From the NCBI GenBank assembly GCA_016786925.1, contig JAEUTU010000136.1, positions 1 through 61,693 of the forward strand: a stretch of DNA of 61,693 bases, in the 5' to 3' direction. Below the pieces are notes generated by a model. That model was not told the DNA's origin, did not search any database, and worked only from the letters and a program-made list of their open reading frames with translations. The translations under genes were made by a program, and so were the position numbers. This document shows positions 53,727-61,693 of this stretch, one piece after another; positions within the stretch are counted from its first letter, which is position 1, and every line of letters begins with the position of its first letter. The DNA comes from Bacteroidia bacterium. GTDB lineage: Bacteria; Bacteroidota; Bacteroidia; 2-12-FULL-35-15.

Positions 53727-54173
53727 ATGGCAAAAGAAGTAAGTGCAATGATCAAATTGCAAATAAAAGGTGGAGCTGCAAATCCTTCACCTCCGATTGG
53801 ACCGGCATTAGGTGCTAAAGGTGTTAACATCATGGAGTTCTGTAAGCAATTCAATGCTAGAACACAAGATAAAGCTGGAAAAGTAATTCCTGTTATCATC
53901 ACGGTTTATAACGATAAATCATTCGAATTTATCACTAAAAACCCTCCTGTTGCAGTATCATTGTTAGAGATCACAAAAGTAAAAGCAGGTTCAGCTGAAT
54001 CGAACCGTAAAAAAGTGGGTACAGTAACTTGGGATCAGATCCGCACAGTTGCTGAAGGTAAAATGCCTGACTTGAACTGCTTTACTATTGAATCAGCAAT
54101 GAGCATGGTAGCTGGTACAGCTCGCAGTATGGGATTGACCGTAACAGGTGAATCACCATTAAAGAAAAAGTAA
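53727..54173 (+). CDS. rplK: 50S ribosomal protein L11
   Basis: The 148-residue protein begins with [21 protein letters not shown] and has the Pro-rich N-terminal and the rRNA-binding C-terminal domain ([21 protein letters not shown]). L11 forms the GTPase-associated centre. It follows nusG by 102 bases and starts the L11-L1 gene pair. Confidence 0.97.
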   Translation: MAKEVSAMIKLQIKGGAANPSPPIGPALGAKGVNIMEFCKQFNARTQDKAGKVIPVIITVYNDKSFEFITKNPPVAVSLLEITKVKAGSAESNRKKVGTVTWDQIRTVAEGKMPDLNCFTIESAMSMVAGTARSMGLTVTGESPLKKK

Positions 54174-54186
54174 AATAACCGATGGA

Positions 54187-54202
54187 GCACGCTAAGGCGT
54201 GC
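54187..54202 (+). promoter_or_regulatory. hairpin between rplK and rplA
   Basis: GCACGC and GCGTGC form a six-base-pair GC stem with a TAAG loop, with flanking GATG/CATC adding a weak outer stem. It lies in the 54-base gap before rplA. A protein-binding or processing site is possible; no known motif matches. Confidence 0.4.
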
Positions 54203-54227
54203 GTTTGCACATCACAAATTCAATAAA

Positions 54228-54923
54228 ATGGCTAAAATCACAAAAAAAAGAAAAGCAGCTATGGCGAAGTACGATGCTACAAAAGCATATACTTTGGCAG
54301 AAGCAGCAAAGATCGTGAAAGAGATCACTTCTACTAAGTTTGATTCTTCAGTAGACATCAGCATCCGTTTAGGTGTTGATCCACGTAAAGCGAACCAAAT
54401 GGTTCGTGGATCTGTATCATTACCACACGGAACAGGTAAAACTATGAAAGTATTAGTTCTTTGTACTCCTGATAAAGAGGCAGAAGCTAAAGCTGCAGGT
54501 GCTGACTACGTAGGATTAGATGAGTATGTAGAAAAGATCAAAGGCGGTTGGTTAGATGTGGATGTTGTTGTTGCAACTCCAAGTGTAATGGGTAAAATTG
54601 GTGTTATTGCACGTGTGTTAGGACCACGTGGTTTGATGCCAAATCCTAAAACAGGAACTGTTACTATGGATGTTGCGAAAGCAGTAACTGAATCTAAAGC
54701 CGGTAAAATCGACTTCAAAGTTGATAAAGCTGGTATTATCCAATCTTTAGTTGCGAAAGTATCTTTCGACAGCAATAAGATTGCAGACAATGCGAATGAG
54801 TTGTTACAGACAATTATGAAATTAAAGCCTTCATCAGCAAAAGGAACGTATGTGAAAAGCGTTTACTTGAGCTCTACTATGAGTCCAAGTATCCAAATTG
54901 ACACGAAATTCTTAGCGCAATAA
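54228..54923 (+). CDS. rplA: 50S ribosomal protein L1
   Basis: The 231-residue protein has the L1 signatures [28 protein letters not shown] and [15 protein letters not shown] with the C-terminal [13 protein letters not shown]1 forms the mobile stalk near the E site and often represses its own operon by binding mRNA. Confidence 0.97.
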   Translation: MAKITKKRKAAMAKYDATKAYTLAEAAKIVKEITSTKFDSSVDISIRLGVDPRKANQMVRGSVSLPHGTGKTMKVLVLCTPDKEAEAKAAGADYVGLDEYVEKIKGGWLDVDVVVATPSVMGKIGVIARVLGPRGLMPNPKTGTVTMDVAKAVTESKAGKIDFKVDKAGIIQSLVAKVSFDSNKIADNANELLQTIMKLKPSSAKGTYVKSVYLSSTMSPSIQIDTKFLAQ

Positions 54924-54946
54924 TTTTGTAATTAATAAAAACCATC

Positions 54947-54975
54947 AATTTACAACGGCTTCCACGGAGTAAATT
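54947..54975 (+). promoter_or_regulatory. hairpin in the rplA-rplJ gap (L10 leader position)
   Basis: AATTTAC (54947) pairs with GTAAATT (54969) around a 15-base loop containing CGGCTTCCACGG, 15 bases before the L10 start. In other phyla the L10-L12 complex represses translation from a structured leader at this place; the sequence does not match a described leader I can name. Confidence 0.4.
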
Positions 54976-54989
54976 AAAAACAAACAGAA

Positions 54990-55484
54990 ATGAAAAAAGA
55001 AGAGAAATCACAAATAATCGACTCATTGGTTGAAAAGATCAATGCGAACAATAAAATCTATTTAGCAGATTGTTCTTCTTTAACTGTTGAGAAAGTAAAC
55101 CAATTCAGAAGATCTTGTTTTGAAAAAAACATTTCAGTAACAGTTGTAAAAAACTCATTGCTTAAAAAAGCATTGGAGAGAGCTGATGATAGCCGTTTAA
55201 CGGATCTAATTCCGGCATTAAAAGGTGCTACAGCGATCATGTTCACTGAAGTGGGAAATGCTCCTGCTAAATTAATTAAGCAGTTCAGAGCTAAAAATGA
55301 CAGACCTTTATTGAAAGGTGCTTTCGTTGAAGAAAACATCTACTTAGGCGATGATCAACTTGACGCTCTTGCGAACATTAAGAGCAAAAACGAGCTTATC
55401 GCAGACGTGGTGGCATTACTTCAATCACCTGCACAACGAGTTGTATCTGCTCTACAAAACAAAGCAGAAAAAGACGCAGCTTAG
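54990..55484 (+). CDS. rplJ: 50S ribosomal protein L10
   Basis: The 164-residue protein has the L10 N-terminal domain (SQIIDSLVEKINANNKIYLAD; VEKVNQFRRSC; VVKNSLLKKAL) and a C-terminal helix that binds L7/L12 dimers (ELIADVVALLQSPAQRVVSAL). It is shorter than E. coli L10's helix but typical of the phylum. Confidence 0.95.
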   Translation: MKKEEKSQIIDSLVEKINANNKIYLADCSSLTVEKVNQFRRSCFEKNISVTVVKNSLLKKALERADDSRLTDLIPALKGATAIMFTEVGNAPAKLIKQFRAKNDRPLLKGAFVEENIYLGDDQLDALANIKSKNELIADVVALLQSPAQRVVSALQNKAEKDAA

Positions 55485-55551
55485 TTGGCAAACAGTTTAA
55501 AGATAGAAAAAGTAAAAATTTAATTAGTAACAATTTTAAAAATCAAATACA

Positions 55552-55923
55552 ATGGCAGACGTAAAAGCAATTGCTGAACAGTTAGTAAATTTAACTGTGA
55601 AAGAAGTGCAAGAATTATCTACAATTTTAAAAGATGAGTATGGTATCGAACCAGCAGCAGCAGCAGTAGTTGTTGCAGGTGGTGCAGCAGGCGGAGACGC
55701 AGCAGCAGCTAAAACATCTTTTGATGTGATCTTAGTTGACGCAGGTGCAGCTAAATTAGGTGTAGTAAAAGTAGTAAAAGACTTAACAGGTTTAGGATTG
55801 AAAGAATCTAAAGATCTTGTTGACGGTGCACCAAAACCAGTAAAAGAAGGCATCTCTAAAGAAGAAGCTGAAGCATTGAAAAAACAATTAGAAGAAGCAG
55901 GAGCAAAAGTTGAGATTAAATAA
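55552..55923 (+). CDS. rplL: 50S ribosomal protein L7/L12
   Basis: The 123-residue protein has an N-terminal dimerisation helix pair ([19 protein letters not shown]), an Ala-rich hinge (about 42-56) and the C-terminal factor-binding domain ([42 protein letters not shown]). It recruits GTPase factors. It follows rplJ by 67 bases. Confidence 0.97.
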   Translation: MADVKAIAEQLVNLTVKEVQELSTILKDEYGIEPAAAAVVVAGGAAGGDAAAAKTSFDVILVDAGAAKLGVVKVVKDLTGLGLKESKDLVDGAPKPVKEGISKEEAEALKKQLEEAGAKVEIK

Positions 55924-55951
55924 GCTTCTGACACAACTTTAATATTCACAG

Positions 55952-55987
55952 CCTCATCACCCTTTTGGTAACAAAAGTGTGATGAGG
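55952..55987 (+). promoter_or_regulatory. hairpin between rplL and rpoB
   Basis: CCTCATCAC and GTGATGAGG form an outer nine-base-pair stem, with an inner TTTTG/CAAAA stem and a GTAA loop. Only a weak T-stretch follows. In E. coli the same gap holds an attenuator and an RNase III site that lower rpoB relative to rplL; a similar role here is inferred from position. Confidence 0.6.
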
Positions 55988-56044
55988 ATTATGTGTTTTC
56001 AGTGTATAGTTGTTTTTACTTATTAACCTTAATACTTTAGCACC

Positions 56045-59000
56045 TTGGCTCAAAATAAAAAACCTCAGAGAATAAGTTTTGCATCTATCAAAAGTCAAAT
56101 TGAGTACCCTGACTTTTTAGATATTCAACTTCAATCGTTCCAGGACTTTTTTCAGTTGGAAACAACTTCTGAAAACCGTCAGAACGAAGGACTTTACAAA
56201 GTTTTCGCAGAAAACTTTCCTATTTCCGATGCACGAAACAATTTCGTGTTGGAATTTTTAGATTACTTTATTGACCCTCCACGTTACGCTATCGAAGAGT
56301 GTATCGAGCGTGGTTTAACATACAGCGTACCTTTGAAAGCAAAGTTACGTTTGTATTGTACAGATCCTGAACATGAAGATTTTGAAACGATCATTCAGGA
56401 TGTTTACTTGGGAACTATTCCGTACATGACTCCAAAAGGTACTTTCGTTATCAATGGAGCTGAACGCGTTATTGTTTCTCAGTTACACCGTTCACCGGGT
56501 GTGTTCTTCGGTCAAAGTCGTCATGCTAACGGTACCAAATTGTACTCTGCCCGTGTTATCCCTTTCAAAGGATCATGGATCGAGTTTGCTACCGATATCA
56601 ATAGCGTGATGTATGCTTATATCGACCGTAAGAAAAAGTTACCGGTAACAACCTTGTTAAGAGCTATCGGATTTGAAAGCGATAAACAAATCCTTGAAAT
56701 ATTCGGCTTAGCTGACGAATTAAAAGTTAGCAAAGCTGCCTTGAAAAATGCTGTAGGTCGTAAACTTGCAGCTCGTGTATTGAAAACATGGATCGAAGAT
56801 TTCGTTGATGAGGATACCGGTGAGGTGGTATCTATTGAGCGTAACGAAGTGATCATCGACCGTGAGACCATTCTTGAAGAAGGTCATATCGACTTGATCA
56901 TCGAAGCGAACGTTAAATCTGTGATCCTTCACAAAGAAGACGTGAACTCTGCTGATTACGCGATCATCTACAATACATTACAAAAAGATACATCTAACTC
57001 TGAGAAAGAAGCGGTAGAACACATCTATCGTCAGTTACGTAACGCTGAACCACCTGATGAAGAAACAGCTCGTGGTATCATCGATAAATTATTCTTCTCT
57101 GATAAACGTTACGATCTTGGAGAAGTTGGTCGTTACCGTATCAACAAAAAATTAAATATCAATACGCCTGCTGATGTTAAAACATTAACAAAAGAGGATA
57201 TCATTTTGATCATTAAATATTTGATCGAATTGATCAACTCTAAAGCAGATGTGGATGATATCGATCACTTGAGTAACAGACGTGTTCGTACCGTAGGTGA
57301 GCAATTATACGCTCAGTTCGGTGTTGGTTTGGCTCGTATGGCCCGTACTATCCGTGAACGTATGAACGTTCGTGATAACGAGGTGTTCACGCCAACCGAC
57401 TTGATCAATGCGAAGACATTATCATCTGTTATCAACTCATTCTTTGGTACTAACCAGTTATCTCAATTTATGGATCAAACCAATCCATTGGCTGAGATCA
57501 CTCACAAGCGAAGACTATCTGCCCTTGGGCCTGGTGGTTTATCCCGCGAGCGTGCAGGTTTCGAGGTGCGTGACGTTCACTATACGCACTACGGACGTTT
57601 ATGTACCATTGAAACACCGGAAGGTCCAAACATCGGTTTGATCTCTTCATTGTGTGTATATGCTAAGATCAACAAACTTGGATTCATCGAAACACCATAC
57701 ATGACCGTAACAAACGGTAAAGTGGATGTTGAGAAATCAGTTACATATTTAAGCGCTGAAGAAGAGGATGCAAAAACAATTGCGCAAGCAAATGCTCCTA
57801 TCGATGCGAAAGGTAGATTCATTGATGGAAAAGTAAAAGCCCGTTACGAAGGTGACTTCCCGGTTGTAGAACCAGAGAAATTACATTTGATGGACGTTGC
57901 TCCAAATCAGATCGCTTCTATCGCGGCTTCTTTGATTCCGTTCTTGGAGCATGATGATGCTAACCGTGCCTTGATGGGTTCGAACATGCAACGTCAAGCT
58001 GTTCCATTATTACGTCCGGAAGCTCCGATCGTAGGAACTGGATTAGAGCCATTGGTTGCACGTGATTCACGTGTGTTGATCAATGCTGAGGGCGAAGGTG
58101 TTGTGGAGTATGTGGATGCAAACGAAATCGTGATCCGTTACAACAGAACAGATGAAGAGCGTTTGATCAGCTTTGATGATGATATCAAACGTTACCAATT
58201 AACTAAATTCCGTAAAACCAACCAAAGTACTTGTATCAACTTGAAACCGATCGTTAAGAAAGGTGAGAAAGTTTCTAAAGGTCAAGTATTGTGCGAAGGT
58301 TATGCAACTCAAAATGGTGAATTAGCATTAGGACGCAACATGAAAGTAGCGTTCATGCCATGGAAAGGTTACAACTTCGAGGATGCGATCGTTATTTCTG
58401 AACGTGTTGCCCGTGAAGATATCTTTACATCTGTTCACATTGATGAGTATTCATTGGAAGTACGTGATACAAAACGTGGTTTAGAAGAATTAACTTCTGA
58501 TATTCCTAACGTTTCTGAAGAGGCTACAAAAGACCTTGATGAGAACGGATTGATCCGTATCGGTGCTGAAGTAAAAGAAGGTGATATCTTGATCGGTAAG
58601 ATCACTCCTAAAGGAGAAACAGATCCTTCACCGGAAGAAAAACTTTTACGTGCGATCTTTGGTGACAAAGCGGGTGACGTGAAAGATGCTTCATTAAAAG
58701 CACCTCCATCATTACGTGGTGTGGTGATCGACAAAAAATTATTCTCTCGTGCAATTAAGGATAAAAAAGCGAAAGCTGAAGAAAAACCATTGCTAGAGAA
58801 AATTGATAAAGAACACAATGTAGAAGCTGCTGCATTAAAAGCGAAATTGATTGAAAAATTAAATGCGCTTGTGAATGGCAAAACTTCTCAAGGCGTTCAA
58901 AATGTATTAAAAGAAGAGGTGATCGGAAAAGGAGTGAAATTTACTCAGAAAGCACTTGAGAAAATTGACTTCACTACTGTGAACCCAAGCAAATGGACGA

Positions 59001-59854
59001 CTGATAAAGACGTGAATGATCAAATCAAAATGTTGTTGCATAACTACAACATTAAATTCAACGATCTATTAGGAGTTTATAAGCGTAAAAAATTCGCTGT
59101 AACTGTAGGTGATGAGCTACCTGCTGGTATCGTTCAATTGGCTAAGATCTACATCGCTAAAAAACGTAAGTTAAAAGTAGGTGATAAGATGGCTGGTCGT
59201 CACGGTAACAAAGGTATCGTTGCACGTATCGTTCGCGATGAAGATATGCCATTCTTAGAAGATGGAACACCGGTAGATATCGTGTTAAATCCATTAGGTG
59301 TACCTTCCCGTATGAACTTAGGTCAGATCTATGAAACTGTATTAGGTTGGGCAGGTCAAAAATTAGGTGAGAAATTCTTCACACCGATCTTTGATGGTGC
59401 TTCTACTGAGCAGTTGAATGAATGGACAGACAAAGCAGGTTTACCTCGTTTTGGCCGTACATACTTAACTGATGGTGGTACAGGTGAAAGATTCGACCAA
59501 CCCGCAACTGTAGGTGTTATCTACATGTTGAAATTAGGTCACATGGTTGATGATAAAATGCACTCCCGTTCAATCGGACCATACTCACTTATTACGCAAC
59601 AACCGTTGGGTGGTAAGGCACAGTTTGGTGGTCAGCGTTTTGGTGAGATGGAGGTTTGGGCATTGGAAGCATTCGGTGCTGCTAATATCCTACAAGAGAT
59701 CCTTACTATCAAATCGGATGACGTTGTTGGACGTGCGAAAGCATACGAAGCAATTGTTAAAGGTGAAAATATGCCAACTCCAGGTATCCCTGAATCATTC
59801 AACGTATTGTTGCATGAATTACGCGGCTTAGGATTGAATATTTCACTTGACTAA
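56045..59854 (+). CDS. rpoB: RNA polymerase beta subunit
   Basis: The 1,269-residue subunit begins at a TTG codon ([15 protein letters not shown]); an in-frame stop 15 bases upstream and the family-typical N-terminus leave no other choice. Core motifs include [21 protein letters not shown], the rifampicin-pocket region around residues 475-540 ([21 protein letters not shown]), [17 protein letters not shown] and the C-terminal [21 protein letters not shown]. The wild-type Q, D, H and S residues of the rifampicin pocket appear present. Length is normal for Bacteroidota. Confidence 0.97.
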   Translation: MAQNKKPQRISFASIKSQIEYPDFLDIQLQSFQDFFQLETTSENRQNEGLYKVFAENFPISDARNNFVLEFLDYFIDPPRYAIEECIERGLTYSVPLKAKLRLYCTDPEHEDFETIIQDVYLGTIPYMTPKGTFVINGAERVIVSQLHRSPGVFFGQSRHANGTKLYSARVIPFKGSWIEFATDINSVMYAYIDRKKKLPVTTLLRAIGFESDKQILEIFGLADELKVSKAALKNAVGRKLAARVLKTWIEDFVDEDTGEVVSIERNEVIIDRETILEEGHIDLIIEANVKSVILHKEDVNSADYAIIYNTLQKDTSNSEKEAVEHIYRQLRNAEPPDEETARGIIDKLFFSDKRYDLGEVGRYRINKKLNINTPADVKTLTKEDIILIIKYLIELINSKADVDDIDHLSNRRVRTVGEQLYAQFGVGLARMARTIRERMNVRDNEVFTPTDLINAKTLSSVINSFFGTNQLSQFMDQTNPLAEITHKRRLSALGPGGLSRERAGFEVRDVHYTHYGRLCTIETPEGPNIGLISSLCVYAKINKLGFIETPYMTVTNGKVDVEKSVTYLSAEEEDAKTIAQANAPIDAKGRFIDGKVKARYEGDFPVVEPEKLHLMDVAPNQIASIAASLIPFLEHDDANRALMGSNMQRQAVPLLRPEAPIVGTGLEPLVARDSRVLINAEGEGVVEYVDANEIVIRYNRTDEERLISFDDDIKRYQLTKFRKTNQSTCINLKPIVKKGEKVSKGQVLCEGYATQNGELALGRNMKVAFMPWKGYNFEDAIVISERVAREDIFTSVHIDEYSLEVRDTKRGLEELTSDIPNVSEEATKDLDENGLIRIGAEVKEGDILIGKITPKGETDPSPEEKLLRAIFGDKAGDVKDASLKAPPSLRGVVIDKKLFSRAIKDKKAKAEEKPLLEKIDKEHNVEAAALKAKLIEKLNALVNGKTSQGVQNVLKEEVIGKGVKFTQKALEKIDFTTVNPSKWTTDKDVNDQIKMLLHNYNIKFNDLLGVYKRKKFAVTVGDELPAGIVQLAKIYIAKKRKLKVGDKMAGRHGNKGIVARIVRDEDMPFLEDGTPVDIVLNPLGVPSRMNLGQIYETVLGWAGQKLGEKFFTPIFDGASTEQLNEWTDKAGLPRFGRTYLTDGGTGERFDQPATVGVIYMLKLGHMVDDKMHSRSIGPYSLITQQPLGGKAQFGGQRFGEMEVWALEAFGAANILQEILTIKSDDVVGRAKAYEAIVKGENMPTPGIPESFNVLLHELRGLGLNISLD

Positions 59855-59939
59855 AAAAGTTCAAAGTTTAAAGTTCAATAGTTACGAGTTATTTAACTGT
59901 TGAACTTTAAACTAAACTTTGAACTCTAAACTTTTTAAC
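59853..59939. repeat. inverted heptamer tandem repeat between rpoB and rpoC
   Basis: Three AAAGTTY heptamers (59857-59878) are followed by the complementary AACTTT/AAACT units (59900-59935), so the 105-base gap can fold into a long hairpin. It is the same unit as the repeat before secE. It lies 20 bases before the rpoC ATG. Confidence 0.75.
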
Positions 59940-59959
59940 ATTTTAAACTAAATAATACA

Positions 59960-61693
59960 ATGGCTTTTAAAAGAGATAACAAACTAAAAAGTAATTTCTC
60001 GAAAATTACCATCAGCCTTGCGTCACCGGAAGCAATTTTGGAACGTTCAAGTGGTGAAGTAGTAAAGCCCGAAACCATTAACTATAGAACTTACAAACCA
60101 GAGATGGGTGGTTTGTTCTGTGAAAGAATTTTTGGTCCGGTTAAAGATTGGGAGTGTGCTTGCGGTAAATACAAACGTATCCGTTACAAAGGAATTGTTT
60201 GCGACCGTTGTGGTGTTGAAGTAACTGAAAAGAAAGTACGTAGAGAGCGTATGGGACACATCAACCTAGTTGTTCCTGTTGCGCATATCTGGTACTTCAA
60301 ATCATTGCCAAATAAAATTGGTTACCTTTTAGGTTTACCAACTAAAAAATTAGATATGATCATTTACTACGAGCGTTATGTAGTAGTAAATGCAGGTGTG
60401 AAAGCTGCTGACGGAATCAACTACCTTGATTTCTTATCAGAAGAAGAATACTTGAACATCTTAGAAACATTACCAAAAGACAATCAATACCTGGATGATA
60501 GCGATCCGAATAAATTCATCGCTAAAATGGGTGCTGAAGCATTGGTTGCTTTATTGAGCCGTGTTGATCTAGATGGTTTATCATTCGACTTACGTCACAA
60601 AGCAAATACTGAAACTTCTCAGCAACGTAAAAATGAAGCATTAAAACGCTTACAAGTTGTTGAAAGCTTCCGTCATGCTAACCAGAATGTAGAGAATAAA
60701 CCTGAGTGGATGATCGTAAAGATCGTTCCGGTTATTCCTCCTGAATTACGTCCACTTGTTCCATTGGATGGTGGTCGTTTTGCTACATCTGACTTGAACG
60801 ACCTTTACAGACGTGTTATTATCCGTAACAACCGTTTGAAGCGTTTGATCGAGATCAAAGCTCCGGAGGTGATCTTACGTAATGAAAAACGTATGTTACA
60901 AGAGTCTGTTGACTCTTTATTCGATAACTCACGTAAATCAAATGCAGTTAAAACAGAATCAAACCGTGCTTTAAAATCATTATCCGATTCATTAAAAGGT
61001 AAGCAAGGTCGTTTCCGTCAAAACTTGTTAGGTAAACGTGTGGATTATTCAGCTCGTTCGGTAATTGTCGTTGGACCTGAATTGAAATTACATGAGTGCG
61101 GATTGCCAAAAGATATGGCAGCAGAATTATTCAAACCATTTATCATCCGTAAGATGATCGAGCGTGGTGTTGTTAAAACTGTTAAATCTGCTAAGAAAAT
61201 AGTTGACAAAAAAGAACCTATCGTTTGGGATATTTTAGAGAACGTATTGAAAGGACATCCAGTTCTTTTGAATCGTGCTCCGACACTTCACAGATTAGGT
61301 ATCCAGGCATTCCAACCAAAATTGATCGAAGGAAAAGCGATCCAATTGCATCCATTGACTTGTACTGCGTTTAACGCGGATTTCGATGGTGACCAAATGG
61401 CGGTACACGTTCCATTAGGACATGCAGCTATCCTTGAAGCTCAATTGTTGATGCTTGCTTCACACAATATCTTGAACCCTGCTAATGGTGCTCCTGTTGC
61501 GGTTCCTTCTCAAGACATGGTTCTTGGTCTGTACTACATGACCAAGGGTAAAAAATCTACGAAAGAAGAAAAAGTAAAAGGTGAAGGCTTAACATTCTAT
61601 TCTCCGGAAGAAACAATTATTGCATACAACGAAAAACGTGTGGATCTACATGCATTCGTTAAAGTTCGTTTGCAAGTGAAAGAAGGAGATAAA
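59960..61693 (+). CDS. rpoC: RNA polymerase beta' subunit (3' partial)
   Basis: The gene starts at ATG 59960 ([21 protein letters not shown]) and runs off the window end; 578 codons are visible. The N-terminal zinc-binding region has CACGKYK and CDRCGVEV, followed by the lid/rudder region, [20 protein letters not shown] and, near residue 475, the catalytic [12 protein letters not shown] that holds the active-site Mg. The rest of the gene lies beyond the window. Confidence 0.97.
   Translation, partial: MAFKRDNKLKSNFSKITISLASPEAILERSSGEVVKPETINYRTYKPEMGGLFCERIFGPVKDWECACGKYKRIRYKGIVCDRCGVEVTEKKVRRERMGHINLVVPVAHIWYFKSLPNKIGYLLGLPTKKLDMIIYYERYVVVNAGVKAADGINYLDFLSEEEYLNILETLPKDNQYLDDSDPNKFIAKMGAEALVALLSRVDLDGLSFDLRHKANTETSQQRKNEALKRLQVVESFRHANQNVENKPEWMIVKIVPVIPPELRPLVPLDGGRFATSDLNDLYRRVIIRNNRLKRLIEIKAPEVILRNEKRMLQESVDSLFDNSRKSNAVKTESNRALKSLSDSLKGKQGRFRQNLLGKRVDYSARSVIVVGPELKLHECGLPKDMAAELFKPFIIRKMIERGVVKTVKSAKKIVDKKEPIVWDILENVLKGHPVLLNRAPTLHRLGIQAFQPKLIEGKAIQLHPLTCTAFNADFDGDQMAVHVPLGHAAILEAQLLMLASHNILNPANGAPVAVPSQDMVLGLYYMTKGKKSTKEEKVKGEGLTFYSPEETIIAYNEKRVDLHAFVKVRLQVKEGDK

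Noticed and set aside
58435..58881. 148-codon minus-strand ORF within rpoB
   Set aside because: Low-complexity Ser/Phe-rich shadow of the beta subunit gene.

Overview
The window is chromosomal DNA of a member of the Bacteroidota, AT-rich and densely coded. The evidence is TonB-dependent receptors with N-terminal carboxypeptidase-regulatory-like domains, a PorV/PorQ-family protein beside a protein with a type IX secretion-like C-terminus, KWG-repeat and DUF4890 proteins, bacterial geranylgeranylglyceryl phosphate synthase, fused IcmF mutase, near absence of Shine-Dalgarno sequences, and promoters that match the Bacteroidota primary-sigma consensus TTTG-N19-TAnnTTTG (perfect copies before rpsU and before the tRNA cluster). 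No prophage, insertion sequence, CRISPR array or integron was seen. I cannot place the organism below phylum/class level.

Layout. (1) 1-8.2 kb: the 3' end of an L,D-transpeptidase gene and a small membrane protein, then a long leftward operon of SpoIIM-family protein, polytopic membrane protein, DUF4129, DUF4350, MoxR ATPase, DUF58 and recX with start/stop overlaps, and a divergent RDD gene. (2) 8.9-14.2 kb: a probable thiamine/vitamin salvage island read leftward: GGGP synthase, a ThiE/TenI-like protein, a PnuC-family transporter, a NadR-like kinase, then a clear TPP riboswitch and the TonB-dependent receptor it controls. (3) 14.3-17.6 kb: KWG-repeat protein, ahcY, a Rieske-like lipoprotein and a very basic secreted protein. 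(4) 18-27 kb: a three-gene envelope operon (large TonB-dependent receptor, 1,383-residue surface protein, PorV/PorQ-family barrel). (5) 27-41 kb: greA, HIT protein, ruvC, a lipid flippase-like protein with a glycosyltransferase and an OppC-type permease, tcdA, a TatD-like hydrolase, DUF4890, AIM24, a cytochrome-like lipoprotein between dispersed repeats, icmF, a predicted aminopeptidase and a YdcF protein. (6) 41-49 kb: a TPR-SpoIIE phosphatase, nhaD, a sodium-coupled symporter with an overlapping 44-codon ORF, an HhH protein, apt and an acyl-CoA dehydrogenase. (7) 49-61.7 kb: rpsU, xerC-like, hpf, then tRNA-Thr/Tyr/Gly/Thr, tuf, tRNA-Trp, secE, nusG, rplKAJL, rpoB and rpoC (cut by the window end), an order shared with distant bacteria.

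The most interesting signals are: the uncharacterised receptor/surface protein/PorV module; the TPP-riboswitch island with a NadR-like kinase; a strong Shine-Dalgarno on hpf, close to an rpsU that has none, in a phylum that rarely uses such sites; a missed small membrane ORF overlapping the symporter gene; a terminator that ends exactly at the xerC start codon; and inverted heptamer repeats and hairpins placed between the genes of the translation/transcription operon.
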